Positions 45,324 through 58,439 are shown, numbered from the stretch's first letter. The stretch is 64,000 bases of DNA from Cavia porcellus (GCF_034190915.1 NW_026947503.1:20666532-20730531), one strand, 5' to 3'. Made by a program: numbers and translations. The notes: generated from the letters alone by a model not told the origin.

Positions 45324-48300
45324 CAAGCTGCGTCCATTTATTTATTTATCAATGTGGTCATTCTTTATAGCTGAGTAGTACTCCATTGTATAAAAATACC
45401 ACAACTTTTTAACCCATTCCTCAGTTGTTGGACACTTAGGTTGTTTCCAAGATCTGGCTATTACAAATTGTGCCACTATAAACATGTGGGCACATATATC
45501 ACTGTGGTATGATGTTTTCAGTTCTTCTGGGAATATGTCTAGAAGCAGAATAGCTGGATCAAATGGAACTTACAGTGCCAGCCTTTTGAGAAATCTCCAG
45601 ACTGACCTCCACAACAGTGCAGGAGAGTTCATTTTTCCCCACAGCCTCTCCAGCATTTATTTTTGGTAGTTTTCTTGATCCTGGCCATTGAGTCAGATGG
45701 AATCTCAGTGTGGTTTTAATTTGCATTTCTCTAATGACTAAAGATAATCAACACTTTTTTCATATATTTATTTGCCATTTGTATTTCTTCATCTGAGAAC
45801 TGTGTATTCATCTCAGATGCCCACTTTTGGATTTTGTGGTTTTGATTTTTTTTAATTCTTTGTTGGTTTTAGACAAGTCCTTTGTCTGAGGGATAGTTTA
45901 CTAAGATTTTTTCCCAGTTTGTGGGTTTTCTTTTCACTATGCTGGAGATTTCTTTTGATATGCAGAAACTGTTTAATAAGAGGTGATCCCAGTTATTGAT
46001 TCTGGGAAGTATTTCCCATGTGGTTTGATTCCTGTTCATGAATTCTCTACCTACACCTACGTCTTCAAGATTTTTACCCAATTTGTCTTCCAACAGATTT
46101 AGTGTTTCTGTCTTAATATTCAGATCTTTGATCCATTTGGATTTTAATTTAGTACATGGTGATAGGCATGGGTCTAGTTTTAGTTTTTGGCGTATGTAGA
46201 GCCGGTTTTTCCAGCACCATTTATTAAAGAGACTGCCGTTCTTCCAGTGAACATGTTTGGCCCCTTTATCAAAGATAAGGTGGTTGAGTGTGTTTGTAAT
46301 TGTGGTTGTATCTTATAATCTATTCCAGTTCCATGTTGATTTTGTTACAGTTGCTTTGTAGTATAACTTCAAGTCAGGGGTTGTGATGCCTCCTGTCTTG
46401 ATTTTGCTGCTTAGAATTATCTTTGCTATTCTAGGTCTCTTCTGTTTCCAGAAGAATTTTAGGAGTGATTTATCTAGATCTATGAGGTATATTGATGGTA
46501 TTTTCATTGAGATTGCATTGAATCTGTGTAACTGTTTTAGGAACTTGGCCATTTTCACAATATTTATTCTTCCTACCCATGAACAAGAGATGTCTTTCCA
46601 TTTTCTGAGATCTTCTTCAATTTCTTTTTTCAGGGTATTATAATTCTCCCTGCATAGATTTTTACATCTTTCATGAGACTAATTCCTAAAATGAAAAGTA
46701 TTTCATTTTTTTTGGATGCTAGTGTGAAGGGTGTGGCTTCTCTTATTTCTCAGTGATTTTTGTTGTTAGTATATAGGAATGCTATTGATTTTTGAGTGTT
46801 GATTTTGTATCCATCTACATTGCTGAATTTATTTATTATATCTAGGAGAATTTCAGTGGAGTTTTGGCATCTTCTAAGTAGAGTATCATGTCATCTGCAA
46901 ATAATAATTTAATTCCCTCTTTTCCTATTATTACCCCTTTTATTTCTCTCTTGTCTAATTGCTTTAGTTATTATTTCCAGTACTATGTTGAATAGGAGCG
47001 CTGATAAGGCACATCCTTGTCTTCTGCCTGATTTTAAGGTAAAGGCCTTCAGTTTTTCACCATTTAATATGATGCTGTATGTTGGTTTGCCATAGATGCC
47101 CTTTATCATATTGAGGGAAAGACCATCGTTTCCAATTTTCTGTAAGGTTCTTATCATGAATGGATGTTGGCCCTTACCCAAAGTTTTTTCTGCTTCTATA
47201 GAAATGATTGTGTGATTCCTACTTTTGGATCTATTGCTATGGTAGATTACATTTATTGATTTACATATGTTGAACCATCCCTGCATGTCTGGGATGAATC
47301 CCACTTGGTCATGGTGTATAATCTTCTTGATGATTTGCTGCATCCTGTTTGCCAATATTTTATTGAGGTTTTTTGCATCAGTATTCATTAGGGAGATTGG
47401 CCTGTAGTTCCCTTTTTTAGTTGGGTCTTTCTCAGATTTTGGTGCTAGAGGAATATTTGCTTCCAGGATGACTCAGGAAGAATTGATTCCCTTTTGATTT
47501 CATTGAAGAGTTTGAGGAGTGTCGGCATTAACTTTTCTTTGTATTACTTGTAGAATTTCTCAGTGAATCCATCAGGGCCTGGGCTCTTCTTTGTAGGTAG
47601 TGACTTAATTACATTTTCAATTTCATTAATAGAGATTGGGTTATTCAGCAGTTTTACATCTTCTTGACCCAGATTTGGTACTTCAGATGTTTCTTGGAAT
47701 CTCTCCTTTTCTTCTGTGTTACCGAACCTATGAGAATAGAAGTTTGTGGAATAGGTGTTGATGATCTTCTGTGTTTCCACGTAGTCTGTAATGATTTGGC
47801 CTTTTTCATTCCTTATTGCATGAATTTGAGCTGTTTCTTCCTTTTTTTAAAATAAGGTTGGTTAGGAGCTTATCAATTTTATTTATTCTTTCAAAGAACC
47901 AACTCTTTGATTCATTGATTTTTTTTTTGGATTGTTTTCTTAGTCTCTATTGTATTAATTTCTGCTCTGATTTTTATAATTTACTCCCTTCTTTTGGCTT
48001 TGGGCTTGACTTGTTCTTTTTTTCTAGATGTTTGAGGTGTAGCATTCAGCTTGTTTATTTATGTTCGTTCTGTTTTCCTGATGTGGGAACTCAGTGCCAA
48101 TAAATTTTCCTCTGAGGACGGCTTTCATTGCATCCCACAGGTTGTAGTAAGTTTTATTTGTATTTTTGTTTGCTTGTACGTATTTTTAAATTTCTTCTTT
48201 ACTTTCCCTGTGACCCACTGATTGCTCAAGAGGGCATTATTCAATTTCCATGTGTTTGTGGGGTTTTTGCAGTTTCTTTCACCATTAATTCCTAGTTTCA

Positions 48301-49008
48301 TGGTACTATGATCTGATAACATGCATGGGATAATTTCAGTTCTTTTGCATTTATTTAAATGTGTTCTGTGGGCTACTATATGGTCTATCTGAAAGAATGT
48401 CCCATGTACTGAGAAGAATGTATATTCTGATATTTTTTAATGGAATATTATATATGTCTATCAAGTCCATTTGTTCACAGGTGTGATTCGGTTCTGTTAT
48501 TTCTTCGCTGATTTTGTGTCTGGTTTATCTGTCCGTTGGTGTCAATGGTGTGTTAAGGTCTCCTGTTACAATTGTGCTACTGATAATTTGATTTTTCATT
48601 TTTATAGATACTTGTTTTGTATAACTGCATGCTCTGGAATTTGGTGCATATATATTTAAGTTTGTTATCTCTTCCTCTTGAAGTTTTCCCCTAACCAGTA
48701 TGTAATGTCCTTCTTTATTTCTTCTGGTTATTCTTGGTTTGAAGTTTACATTGTCTGTTGCATTAAGTATTGTTTTCCATACTTTGATTTTCAGTCTGTG
48801 AGTATCCTTTTGGGTTAGATGTGTTCTTGTAAACAGCATATGGTTGGCTGTTGTTTCTTGATCCATTCTGGCTGTCTTTTCTTTTAATTGGTGAATTGAG
48901 CCCATTTACATTAATGATTATAACAGTTATATATTGGTTTATTGTTGACATGTTATCTTTATGCTGTTGCAGCTTTATCTTTGCATTTTGTTTAATTGTC
49001 TGCCTCAC
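45324..49008 (-). pseudogene. L1-A ORF2 (endonuclease-RT), degenerate
   Basis: ORF2 of an L1. It starts near 49008 with NVNGLNSPIKR of the endonuclease, and continues with INIYAPN-like (LNIYAPNSRACSY) and GDLNTPLTPTDR. The reverse transcriptase follows with [14 protein letters not shown] (about 47550), [13 protein letters not shown] (about 47200), [14 protein letters not shown] (about 47020) and the catalytic FADD-type motif encoded at about 46885. Many frameshifts and stops break it into pieces. The Cys-rich domain near 45650 has an internal deletion. No active enzyme can be made. Confidence 0.85.
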
Positions 49009-50025
49009 TTAGTGGTTTTTCCCTATGTGTATCTAGACTGTCTTTCAGTATTCTTTGCAGGGTTGGCTTGGTGATCATGAAGTTCTTTAGCTGTTCTTTG
49101 TCATGGAAGTAACTTATTTCTCCATCCATTTTGAAGGACAGTTTTTCAGGGTACATCAGTTTAGGTTGGAAATCATATTCCTTTTGGATCCGAAATCCTT
49201 CATTGCATGATATTCTTGACTTCACTGTTTGTGTTGAGAGATCTTCTGTGATTCTGATAGTCTTTCTTTTATAGGTGATATGTCTTTTCCCTCTAACAGC
49301 TTTTAATATTCTGTTCTTATGTTGAATTTCTTGGATTGTGCTTATCATATACCTGGGTGTAGTTTTATTGTGTTTATGGCTATTTGGAGTTCTATATGCT
49401 TCACTAATCTGCATGTCAGTTTCCATTTTCATGTTTGGGAAATTTTAGCTATTACTTCTGTAAATAGCCTCTTAATATCATTTGTGTTATCCCTTCTTTT
49501 TCATTTATCTCTATCAATCTTATATTATTTTCTTTGCATCATCTTGCAGCTGCTGAATTATTTTCTGATTCCTTGTTATGTTTAAAAGATCTTTCCTTTC
49601 CTTGTCTTCAAGGTCTGAAATTTTATCTTCTGTTTCTCTGAGGAGGTTTAGACAACTTTCAATGCAATTTTTGATTTCCTGTATATCTGTGAGTCTGTTT
49701 CATGTATTTTGTTTGTTTCTTATATTGTTCACCCAGGGATTTTATTTATTTTTTTTTTGTTTTATTCCTCAAAATTTTTAACTGTGTCTTCTTTAGTTGT
49801 GTTCAGCATATCTTTCTTTACTTTTATCATGTCTTCTTTCACCTGGGGGATTATTTCTAGTTTGAATTCCTTTAAAGCTTCCCGTAGTTGCTTCTTTATT
49901 TCAGTTGCTATTATTTCAGGTATTTCAGGTGTATGGCATATATTTTCTTCTATGTACATGGCTCCTAGGATTTCTTGGGATAGGCTGGGGGTTTGATATT
50001 GCATTTTGGTCTTTTGTCTTTTCAT
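48992..50025 (-). pseudogene. L1-A ORF1, degenerate
   Basis: The N-terminal frame (50025-49762) holds part of the coiled coil (KKQLREALKEFKLEIIPQVK). The C-terminal frame (49432-48992) holds PRYMISTIQEIQHKNR, KRKTIRITEDLS, YPEKLSFKMDGEISYF and ends LKDSLDTHREKPLSEADN. The middle is frameshifted. The end is a useful contrast: the two HAL1-like ORF1s have a different, longer tail. Confidence 0.85.
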
Positions 50026-50034
50026 TTTCCTATA

Positions 50035-50395
50035 TTTTCACGTTTTAAGTAATGTCCAAAACTTCCTCTCCCTTGGCTCCTGGGACTGAATGGAGGCTGC
50101 TGAGCATGGTCCAGTCAGGCCTGAGGGACTTCCCATGCCAGCTCCAGTGTTCCAGGGAGCTGGGCAGGCTCCTAACCACTGTGGGTGATGGTCCAAAGCT
50201 CTCCCCAGGTAAGCACTGATTCACTGCAACTCACTTCATGTGCCCTCAGCTCCCCTGATTGAAGAAAGTTGCTGGGCGTGGGGCCCATAAAACCTCCCAA
50301 GCCTAGTCTAGTGTGGCTGGGCAGGCACTTAACCACTGGGAGCAATGACCTTAAACTCTCCTGGGGCCATGGTCAGGTGCTGGAACTCTGCTTTA
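50035..50395 (-). repeat. L1-A 5' UTR with two monomers of about 175 bp
   Basis: Two diverged units are seen on the plus strand: ggctcctgggactgaatgg (about 50075) and agctcccctgattgaagaa (about 50249). Each continues with ggctgggcaggc.c.taacca and later ccaaagctctcc / cttaaactctcc. Period about 174. Richer in GC than the coding part. It shares no obvious sequence with the HAL1-like 120-bp monomers. Confidence 0.65.
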
Positions 50396-51160
50396 TTTAT
50401 TCTTTAATTTTATCTGTAGCCCACTGGTTGTTTAGAAGGTTGTTATTTAATTTCCATGTGTTTATGCAGGTTTTGTAATTTTTTGCCATTAATTTCCAAT
50501 TTCAGTGCCCTATGGTCAGATATTATGCATGGGATAGTTTCAATCCCTTTGCTTTTACTTAAGAATGTTTTATGGGTTAAAATATGGCCCATTTTGGAGA
50601 ATGTCCCATGTGCAGCTGAAAAGAATGTACATTCTGATATGGTTGGCTGGAACACTCTGTAAACTTCTACAAAGTCCATTTGCTCAAAAGTGCGATTCAG
50701 TTCTATTAGTTCTTTGCTGACTTTTTGTCTAGTTGGTCTATCTCTTTGTGACAGGGAGGTATTAAGGTCTCCTATTAAAATTGTGTTCTTGTGAATTTGG
50801 TTTTTCACATCCATTAGTATTTGTCTCATATAGTTGGGTGCTCCTGCATTTGGTGCATATATATTTATAATTGTTAGTTCTTCTTCTTGAAGTTTTCCAC
50901 TAACAAGTATGTAGTGACCTTCTTTATCTCTTTTAATCATTTGAAGTTTGAAGTTCACATTGCCTGCAAACAGAATACCTACCCCTCCCTTTTTCTGGAT
51001 TCCTGTTGCATGGAATATTGTTTTCCATCCTTTGACTTTTTTTTTTTTTTTTTTTTTTTTGGTACCAGGCATCAAACGCATGACCTTGCACTTGCCAGGC
51101 AGGCGCTTATACCACTGAGCTAAATCCCCAGCTCATCAACTTTTGACTTTTAATCTATGA
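50396..51160 (-). pseudogene. L1 ORF2 endonuclease fragment (second copy)
   Basis: A better-preserved piece of the endonuclease domain. On the minus strand it has KKGGVGILFAGNVNFKLQ, INIYAPN, GDLNTSLSQRDR, SDHRALKLEI and ends at HKHMEIK. SDH and GDLNT are conserved active-site motifs of the APE-like nuclease. It abuts the L1-A 5' UTR at 50395. An ID SINE at 51041-51138 interrupts its N-terminal side. Confidence 0.85.
51029..51152 (-). mobile_element. ID-type SINE, antisense, long T tail
   Basis: Twenty-plus T residues, then ggtaccaggcatcaaacgca, aggcgcttataccactgagc and taaatccccagc. The flanks repeat tttgactttt (about 51031-51040 and 51143-51152) within L1 sequence. The uninterrupted tail suggests a young copy. 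Confidence 0.88.
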
Positions 51161-51723
51161 GTTTCTCAGGTATTTTGTCACAGTGATGGAAAGCTAACTA
51201 ATACAACCATGCTGAAATCATGTGTGAGTGAGATAAATTAGGTAGGGGTAATGTCAGGGATGGGACTAGAAACTACACTAAGCAATTTTGCAGACAGAAT
51301 CCAAGGAACTCCTAGGGGGTGATCAGGAGATCTTTCTAAAAATTTACTGATCAACCAAAAGATATAAGCCATTAGCCTCCAACCTGGAGTTGGCAGTTTG
51401 GGATCATTGATAAGTAACTACAACACCAGAATTGTACAGTGGAGAGAGATGCTCAATCAGATTTGATGTAGTTAGTGCTCAATTTCTGTCCAATGGAAGC
51501 AAGAAAATGGATGGAAGGGGAAAAATCCCTAAATCAACAAGAACCCACTCCTATGCCCCATATTACCTTTATCATTGGGTTTCCTTCATGAAATTGTCTT
51601 GTGTTTTTAAAAATCTCAGCTTGATTTTTTAAAACATGAGACAATTTCTTGAAGGAAAGTAAACTGACTATTTTTTTTAAATTGACTGTTAAAAAAACCC
51701 CTCAGTTATCAAGGTTTTTAAAA
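51161..51723. other. Non-L1 spacer, LTR end remnant then unique
   Basis: At 51170-51210, aggtattttgtcacagtgat followed by ggaaagctaactaatac resembles a MaLR LTR 3' end. The remainder is not recognised. It separates two oppositely oriented L1 pieces. Confidence 0.4.
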
Positions 51724-51769
51724 ATGTTTTATTTTAGATCTGAATATTAAAACAGAAACACTAAATCTA

Positions 51770-52661
51770 TTGGAAGACAAATTGGGTAGAAACCTTGAAG
51801 CCATGGGGGTGGGTGGAGAGTTCATGAATGGGACTCAAACCGCACGGGAAATATTTCCCAGAATCAATAACTGGGACCACTTCTTATTAAAAAGTTTCTG
51901 CATGTCAAAAAAAATCTCCAGCACAGTGAAAAGAAAACCCACAAATTGGGAAAAGATTTTAGTGAACTCTCTCTCAGACAAAGGACTCTTGTCTAAAACA
52001 TATAAAGAATTAAAAAAACTCAGACCCCCAAAATTCAAAGATCCAATCCAAAAATGGGCATCTGAGATGAATACGCACTTCTCAGATGAAGAAATACAAA
52101 TGGCAAATAAATACATGAAAAAATGTTCATCATCATTGGTCATTAAGAGAAATGCAAATTAAAAACACACTGAGATTCCATCTCACTCATGAAAGAATGG
52201 CCAGAATCAAGAAAACCAACAACAACAAATGCTGGAGAGGCTGTGGGGAAAAAGGAACTCTCCTGCACTGTTGGTGGGAGTGTAGACTGGTACGACCTTT
52301 GTGGAGGTCAGTCTGGAGATTTCTCAAAAAGCTGGGATTGGAAGTCCCATTTATTCCAGCTATTCCACTTCTAGGCATATTCCCAGAAGAACTGAAAGCA
52401 TCATACCACAGTAATATATGTGCACCTATGTTCATAGCAACACAATTTGTAATGGCCAGATCTTGGAAGCAACCCAAGTGTCCATCAACTGAGGAATGGA
52501 TAAAAAAGTTGTGGTATTTCTATACAATGGAGTATTACTCAGCTATTAAGAAGGATCACATTGAGATATTTATCAATAAATGGGCGCAGCTTGAGACCAT
52601 ACTCATAAGTGAAATAAATCAATCTCGCATGTGTGAATACCGAATAGTTTCCCTAATGTAA
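51770..52661 (+). pseudogene. L1-B ORF2 C-terminal part, one frameshift
   Basis: Two overlapping open frames, 51770-52162 and 52152-52661, together give the ORF2 C-terminus. The second holds the Cys-rich motif C-x3-C-x7-H-x4-C ([18 protein letters not shown]), [14 protein letters not shown] and [12 protein letters not shown], and ends at a natural-looking stop. A frameshift lies near 52150. Relatively little decayed. Confidence 0.88.
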
Positions 52662-53803
52662 GTAATGATTCAAATATATAAAAGTATGTGGTAATCATGA
52701 TTCCCCATTATGTGGCCTTGAAGCCTTATAAAGTTTTCACTTATTAATTGGAAAGGCTTTATTTTGGGCTTCTTGACATGGAAGCATTTAAAGCTATAGT
52801 ATATGAAGTTATATTCAAATATTTCAAGGAAAAAGACAGACACTATGGTAACTACTATTAAGTCGGGTTATTTGGTGGTGAACCACTAGGTTGCTGAAAC
52901 AGTCATGCTTTGACCTCTATTTTTATATTGTCATGTCCTCTTTTATCTCAATCTCTCCCTTATTCATTAAAGAAATTATTTATTTTTTATGGTTTTTTTA
53001 ATTAAGGGGAAAAATTTTAAAAAATTAGCAGGATATATTATAGTAACCTTTTTTGATTTCCTATTAACTTGTTTTGAAGTCCTGTAATACTCCCACTATC
53101 TTGTTTTGCCTGATTAGACTCTGTTCCATTCTACAAGTTTGGGGGTATAGGCAACTACTTTGAAGGCAATAAGATTCACTAAGATGCCCATTCTGGTTTG
53201 ACTATTATCTCCTTTGGAAGTCCTGTAATGTTTACAATGTTTAAGTTTTATTGGTCTTGTTCTCTACTGTTTTGTTCAACTTTATAATACCTAATGAGAT
53301 AGACAATTCTTTTTAAGGAAGCAAGAGATATTATGGTAACCATTGTTGATAACCTTGTACTCTGTTTTTACATTATGTACTATGTCTATCCTTGGTTTTG
53401 ACTGACAGCTTTGTTTTGCCGTATTTGACTTTATTCTCTTCCAAAAAAAAAAGTAATAAGAACTAAGGAGTAATAAAACCCAAAATTTTGTTGTAAAAAA
53501 GAGAGGGGAAAAAAGTGCTCTAAAGGATACAACTGCAAGTGTGTTTAGGGGTGTTAAATAGCTGACCGTATTAATGTTTTTGGATGGATCATTGAACATA
53601 ACTGTTTGCAGTCTCTCCGTTTGAATGTTCACTTTGTATGTTTTGATACTGTGACTTGAGCAACTATCTCTAAGATGATAATGTGTAATCTATTAACTGG
53701 TGATTTCTTACTGTTTTTTTTTTTTTTGTAGTTCTGTATTACTTGTACCCTTACAGTGCTTTGTTTTGTTTTGTTTTTTTCTTTTTCCTTTTAAATAAAA
53801 TTT
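52662..53803 (+). other. L1-B 3' UTR
   Basis: Homologous to 3791-5106 (HAL1-like element 1) and to 56937-58439 in reverse. Shares gatatattatagtaacc, atattatggtaaccattgtt and ggatcattgaaca. Ends cttttaaataaaattt. Confidence 0.85.
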
Positions 53804-54998
53804 TTTTTAAAAGTTTTGTTTTGCTTTTTACTTTAATCAGTCAATACAGTCCAGTTACCCTAATGTTAGAATCCTGTAAGAGTAAGTTGGATGTTGGGCT
53901 TAAACACTAATTGAGCCATGAGGAAGTCTCAAGTGATGAGTGTGAAGAGAAGGTGGGTCAGTCAGTCCGTTGGGGTGGTAGGATATAGTAAAATTTTCTA
54001 TTTAAAATGTCTAACACTGTTTTCATTAGATTATGCAACAAACAACCTCTTCTGACTACAAGCATTCCTTCAAGAAAAACAAAACATCAAGCCATTATAT
54101 TTGGAAAAACTTGCCTGGCTTGCCAAGAATCCACAATCAAACTGCCCTGCCCCCCATCATCGTGAGGTTTAACGACAGGCAAAAAAGGGCAAGAAAAATA
54201 ATCTGATCCATAATAGATGGGGGGAAGGAAATGGAATCTTTGGATTGGAAGGAATCTTGGAAATGTGTATAAGCTGTCCTCCTGGTTCTTGAGCCACACC
54301 TAAACAAAAATACCTCAGGAATTTACTGTGCTGAAGACCTCCAAGGACAATGCCTAATCTGTCCTAGAAAATCATTCTGGTGTCCAGGAATACTTACTGT
54401 CAGGAAATTTGTCTTTGTGAGTAAATTTGGGCCCCTCTCACACCCATTTCCTTTGGCTCTGATCTTGGGTGAGGATGGATGGCAGCTGGACACACACTGG
54501 AGTACACCCAATGAACATAGCTGTCTCCTACCCCACCCCAGATTTCTTTGTTTTAGATTAAATGATCCCAACTTTTCTCATCGCTTCTCATGGGTTTCAA
54601 TCCTTGAAGTTAGATCAGCCTATGATTAGTTTTTGACCAATAGTTCTGTAAAGGGTTGAACACCTCTGGCTTTCTGGTGACCAAATATCCCAGGACTTTC
54701 AGTGGTAAAACCAGGAAAGTTCAGACAATCTAGGATAAATTGGCCTTGCTGATTCTCTGGAGAATAAGTGTTGCCAGTGGACCTCCTGGTGCCAAAAGGG
54801 AGCACTAGATCTTAATGAATGCCATGCCACTAATATGGAGACAAGGAGACCAATCTTGAGGACCATGTTTGTTGTTCTGACCACCTCCCACAGCATGTGT
54901 GTCCTTCTCTGCTGTTACTTAGTGAGTGATCACACCAAGTGAGATGGCACCTGTGCTAGAACTAAGGAATCAGCAACCAAACCAGGAGGAGATAAGAA
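53804..54998. other. Unique intergenic sequence
   Basis: No supported gene. Short frames only. Confidence 0.45.

Positions 54999-55061
<63 letters not shown>
54999..55061 (+). repeat. (TG)n-(AG)n-(CAGA)n compound microsatellite
   Basis: About eleven tg units, then gaga units, then about seven caga units in direct succession. Confidence 0.95.
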
Positions 55062-55062
<1 letters not shown>

Positions 55063-55134
55063 AAGGGAAGAATACTACGAGAAGGAGAAAATAGCTGCTA
55101 TAGCTTATATTTAAAGGTTCCAAACTTCATGCAG

Positions 55135-55455
55135 TCATAGGTGGGATATTTTCAAAGGTGGTTAGATCTAGAGTGTGTGATGCTGGAATTGATTTATGGT
55201 GCAATGCTAGGATCAAGGGCACTGGGACTAAGGGTGTGAGTGCTACCTACCCTAAGTAGCCTGGATGAGATACCAGTGCTGCCTTCTGCCTGCCATGAAC
55301 TGTTTCTCCTCTGTGATGCTTATCTGTTACGCCACACTGCCTTGGAGCCAGTCAGGATGGACTGAAACTTCTACAAACTGTGAGCTCAATAGATGTTTCC
55401 ATTCTTAAACTTTGGGTGTTGGGTATTTGTCTCAGCAAGCAAAAAGTAATGAAGA
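55135..55455 (+). mobile_element. MaLR-like LTR
   Basis: Shares gccttggagccagtcaggat, gactgaaacttctacaaact, gtgagct.aatag and actttgggtgttgggtattt with the LTR at 25915-26315. Confidence 0.65.
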
Positions 55456-56921
55456 CAGTAGCCTAACATACTGGTACAAAAACAAAAGACAGAAAAGGGT
55501 TATAAACACATATAAAGAAGGGAAAATTGGCTGAAGAACAAAAAATCAGAGAAATCAGAACATAAGGAGCTTGAAAAGAATGAAAGCAAGAGAAATAGAG
55601 AACATACTTGCCAAGTTCGTAACTTTGGAGCATCAGGCAGAATCACTAGCGAAATGAACAAACACAAGGCTATTTTTTCCTAAAGTGGTCTTTCTTGGAG
55701 CAAAAACACTTAAAAAGAATCAAAGCTGGAGACTGGTCCCCAGCCCGTTCACCCCGTGTCCAGCGCCTCTGCCCTGCTCACTTTGGCTCCTCCTTGTGCT
55801 CCGGGAGGAGGTCTATTTTCTCTGCTGCTTGCTATTCATATCTGTATTTGTTCAGGGGCTTCCTTCCTGCCTCCCTTATCACTTCAATATCTTCCTTTTT
55901 GGGGAGCATTTTTTTTTTCTATCTGCATCTGTAACTTAAAATCACAATCACAGAAAAAAATGTCAGAAGTTTCTGATTTTTCTTTTTGGAGACTTGGCCT
56001 CAACTGGATGAACGGTGAGACAAAAGTTATGCCTCTTAAGTCACCCACAGGAGATTGACAGGTAAAAAAGACTCAAGGTTTTCCTCTTCTTCAATCCAAG
56101 TCTCCATAGTGTCTTACTGCTTTACCTATTTACAACTTGTATTTCTATGTTATTAACAATCTAATAATCACAGCTGTTTTATAAGCTTGAGGAACACGAA
56201 GTCCACACAAGTTTAATGCACTATAAAGCTTGGACATTTGAATCATGGCTGGAAGGGAGTTAAAATAATTCCCCATATCATTCCAGACAGATGAGAGGTT
56301 ATCTTGTCTTCAAATCTCTGGCAAAATATCTTCCATAGTCAACTACGTTAGCTCAGTCCAACCATCAGTGGTCCTTACTGCCAAGAACTGTTTCTCCCTT
56401 TAATGCAAATCGTTCTGCTGCAGTTAAATGCATTTCTTATGGGCACTCTCTGCGGAGCTGAGGCCCCATCGTCCACATTACTTCTTAATGTAAACCTCTT
56501 GTCTGGAGATTCTTTAAAACTAGCCTTTTTCTCTTCTCCTGTATAGTCTTCATATTTGGAAAGAAATCAAACAGATCTGGCTTGGTGATTCTCAGATATC
56601 AATGGCACTTCAAATCACTTGAGAATCAGTGCAGTGCCTGGTCCTCATCTTTCCTAGTGGTGCTCCAGGGGGATCCTTTTCTAAAGAATCCCAGGTGTCT
56701 CCAAGGCTAGCATTGTCCTGGCAGGCACCTTGACCAAGTCTAGTTGCTTCTTGACTCCCTTGTGACATGCATATGGACACCTGAGCAAGAAGGCACTCCT
56801 GATACCCCAAGAAAACCCTCGCATGGCCAGAACTCTCTCCATAAAATAACACTATGCATAAGGCTGAGCCAAAATTTGACAATTTGAAGTTTCTAGTGAC
56901 TATGCCAGTCATGGCATCAAG
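55456..56921. other. Unique intergenic sequence
   Basis: Overlapping plus-strand frames at 55685-56058 are hydrophobic but have no recognised family and overlap each other in different frames. I do not call a gene. Confidence 0.45.
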
Positions 56922-56936
56922 TACCAGAGTACTTCT
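56922..56936 (-). repeat. TSD of L1-C (3' side)
   Basis: taccagagtacttct pairs with taccatagtacttct at 60429-60443, 14 of 15 identical. Confidence 0.85.
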
Positions 56937-58439
56937 TTTTTTAAAAAAATTTTATTTAAAAGGAAAAAGAGAAAAAACAAAACAAAATAGTGTAAGGGTA
57001 CAAGTAATACAGAACTACAAAAAAAAAAAAAAAAGAAATCACCAGTTAATAGATCACAATTATCATCCTAGAGACAGTTGCTCAAGTCACAGGATCAAAG
57101 CATACAAAGTGGACATTCAAACAGTGAGACTGCAAACAGTTGTGTTCAGTGATCCAACCAAAAACATTAATATGGTCATCTATTTAACACCCCTAAACAC
57201 ATTTGCAGTTGTATCCTTTAGAGCACTTTTTTTCCTTTCTTTTTTACAACAAAATTTACACATTTTTGGTTTTATTACTCCTTAGTTCTTATTACTTTTT
57301 TTGGAAGAGAATAAAGTCAAATATGGCAAAACAAAGCTGTCAGTCAAAATCAAGGATAGACATAGCACATGATGTAAATACAGCACAAGGTTATCAACAA
57401 TGGTTACCATAATGCCTCTTGCTTCCTTAAAAAGAATTGTCTATCTCATTAGGTATTATAAAGTTGAACAAAACAGTAGCGAACAAGACCAATAAAACCT
57501 AAACTTTGTAAACATTACAGGACTTCCGAAGAAGATAATAGTCAAACCAGAATGGGCATCATAGTGAATCTTATTGCCTTCAAAGTAGTTGCCTATACCC
57601 CCAAACTTGTTACTATCATACAGAATGGAACAGAGTCTAATCAATCAAAACAAGATAGTGGGTGTATTACAGGACTTCAAATCAAGTTAATAGCAAATCA
57701 AAAAAAGTTACTATAATATATCCTGCTAATTTTTTTTAATTTTTCCCCTTAATTAAAAAAAAATAAAAAATAACAATAATTTTTTTAATGAATAAGGGAG
57801 AGATTGAGGTAAAAGAGGACATAACAACATAACAACACAGGTCAAAGCATGACTGTTTCAGCAACCTAGTGCTTCACCACCAAATAACCCGACTTAATAG
57901 TAGTTACCATAATGTCTTTTTCCTTGAAATATTTGAATATAACTTTGTATACTATAGCATCAAACATATCAAGACAGTGTAAAACCATCCAAGTGGATGA
58001 AAGCATTGTAGGGTATTTAGAACCAGCTAACAGAAAACGAACAATGGTTTCTATATTATCTCTTTGCCTATAACAATTTTTGTTTATACTATCACATATA
58101 ATAAAATCCAGCAAGATAAAACATGATAAAACCAATGGAGACAGAAGAGTCATAGTTTGGTGGGGCTTCAAAACAAGATGGTATTAAATCAGCACTAGCT
58201 ATTATGATGTCTTGTTTTCTTCAAAATAGCTGTTCATTTCACCACAGGTAATAATATCAAGCAGCCCTGAATAAAGTCATTCCAATTAATAAGTGAAAAC
58301 TTTATAAGGCTTCAAGGCCACATAATGAGGAATCATGATTACCACATACTTTTATATGTTTGAATCATTTCCTACACTAGGGAAACTATTTGGTATTCAC
58401 ACATGTGAGTTTGATTTATTTCAGTTATATTTCAGTATG
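56937..58439 (-). other. L1-C 3' UTR
   Basis: About 1.5 kb, the fullest L1 3' UTR in the window. It contains the blocks attatggtaac / ttaccataatg and gaacagctattttgaag (58222-58238 complement), which is where HAL1-like element 1 joins its 3' UTR. No coding. Confidence 0.85.

Larger units (their letters stand above)
44473..50395 (-). mobile_element. Near full-length decayed L1 (L1-A)
   Basis: Read on the minus strand: 5' UTR with two monomers (50395 to about 50035), broken ORF1, broken ORF2, then the ORF2 end interrupted by a 796-bp LTR-like insertion (44523-45318). The match to L1 resumes at 44473-44522 (acatgtgagtttgatttatt) and stops there. No 3' UTR or A tail follows, unlike the L1s at 51724-53803 and 56937-60428, so the 3' end has been lost. 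No TSD found. Confidence 0.8.
51724..53803 (+). mobile_element. L1 3' end (L1-B)
   Basis: Starts within the C-terminal third of ORF2 (tctgaatattaaaacagaaa) and runs through the 3' UTR to a short A-rich tail with aataaa. 5'-truncated. Closely related to the L1 at 56937-60428 over more than 2 kb, in opposite orientation. Confidence 0.88.

Noticed and set aside
45324..49008. A functional reverse transcriptase
   Set aside because: Multiple frameshifts and stops; the same applies to the other ORF2 copies in the window, and L1-D has lost the catalytic aspartates.
55685..56058. Hydrophobic overlapping ORFs as a membrane protein gene
   Set aside because: Three frames overlap the same bases, with pyrimidine-rich composition and no family resemblance.
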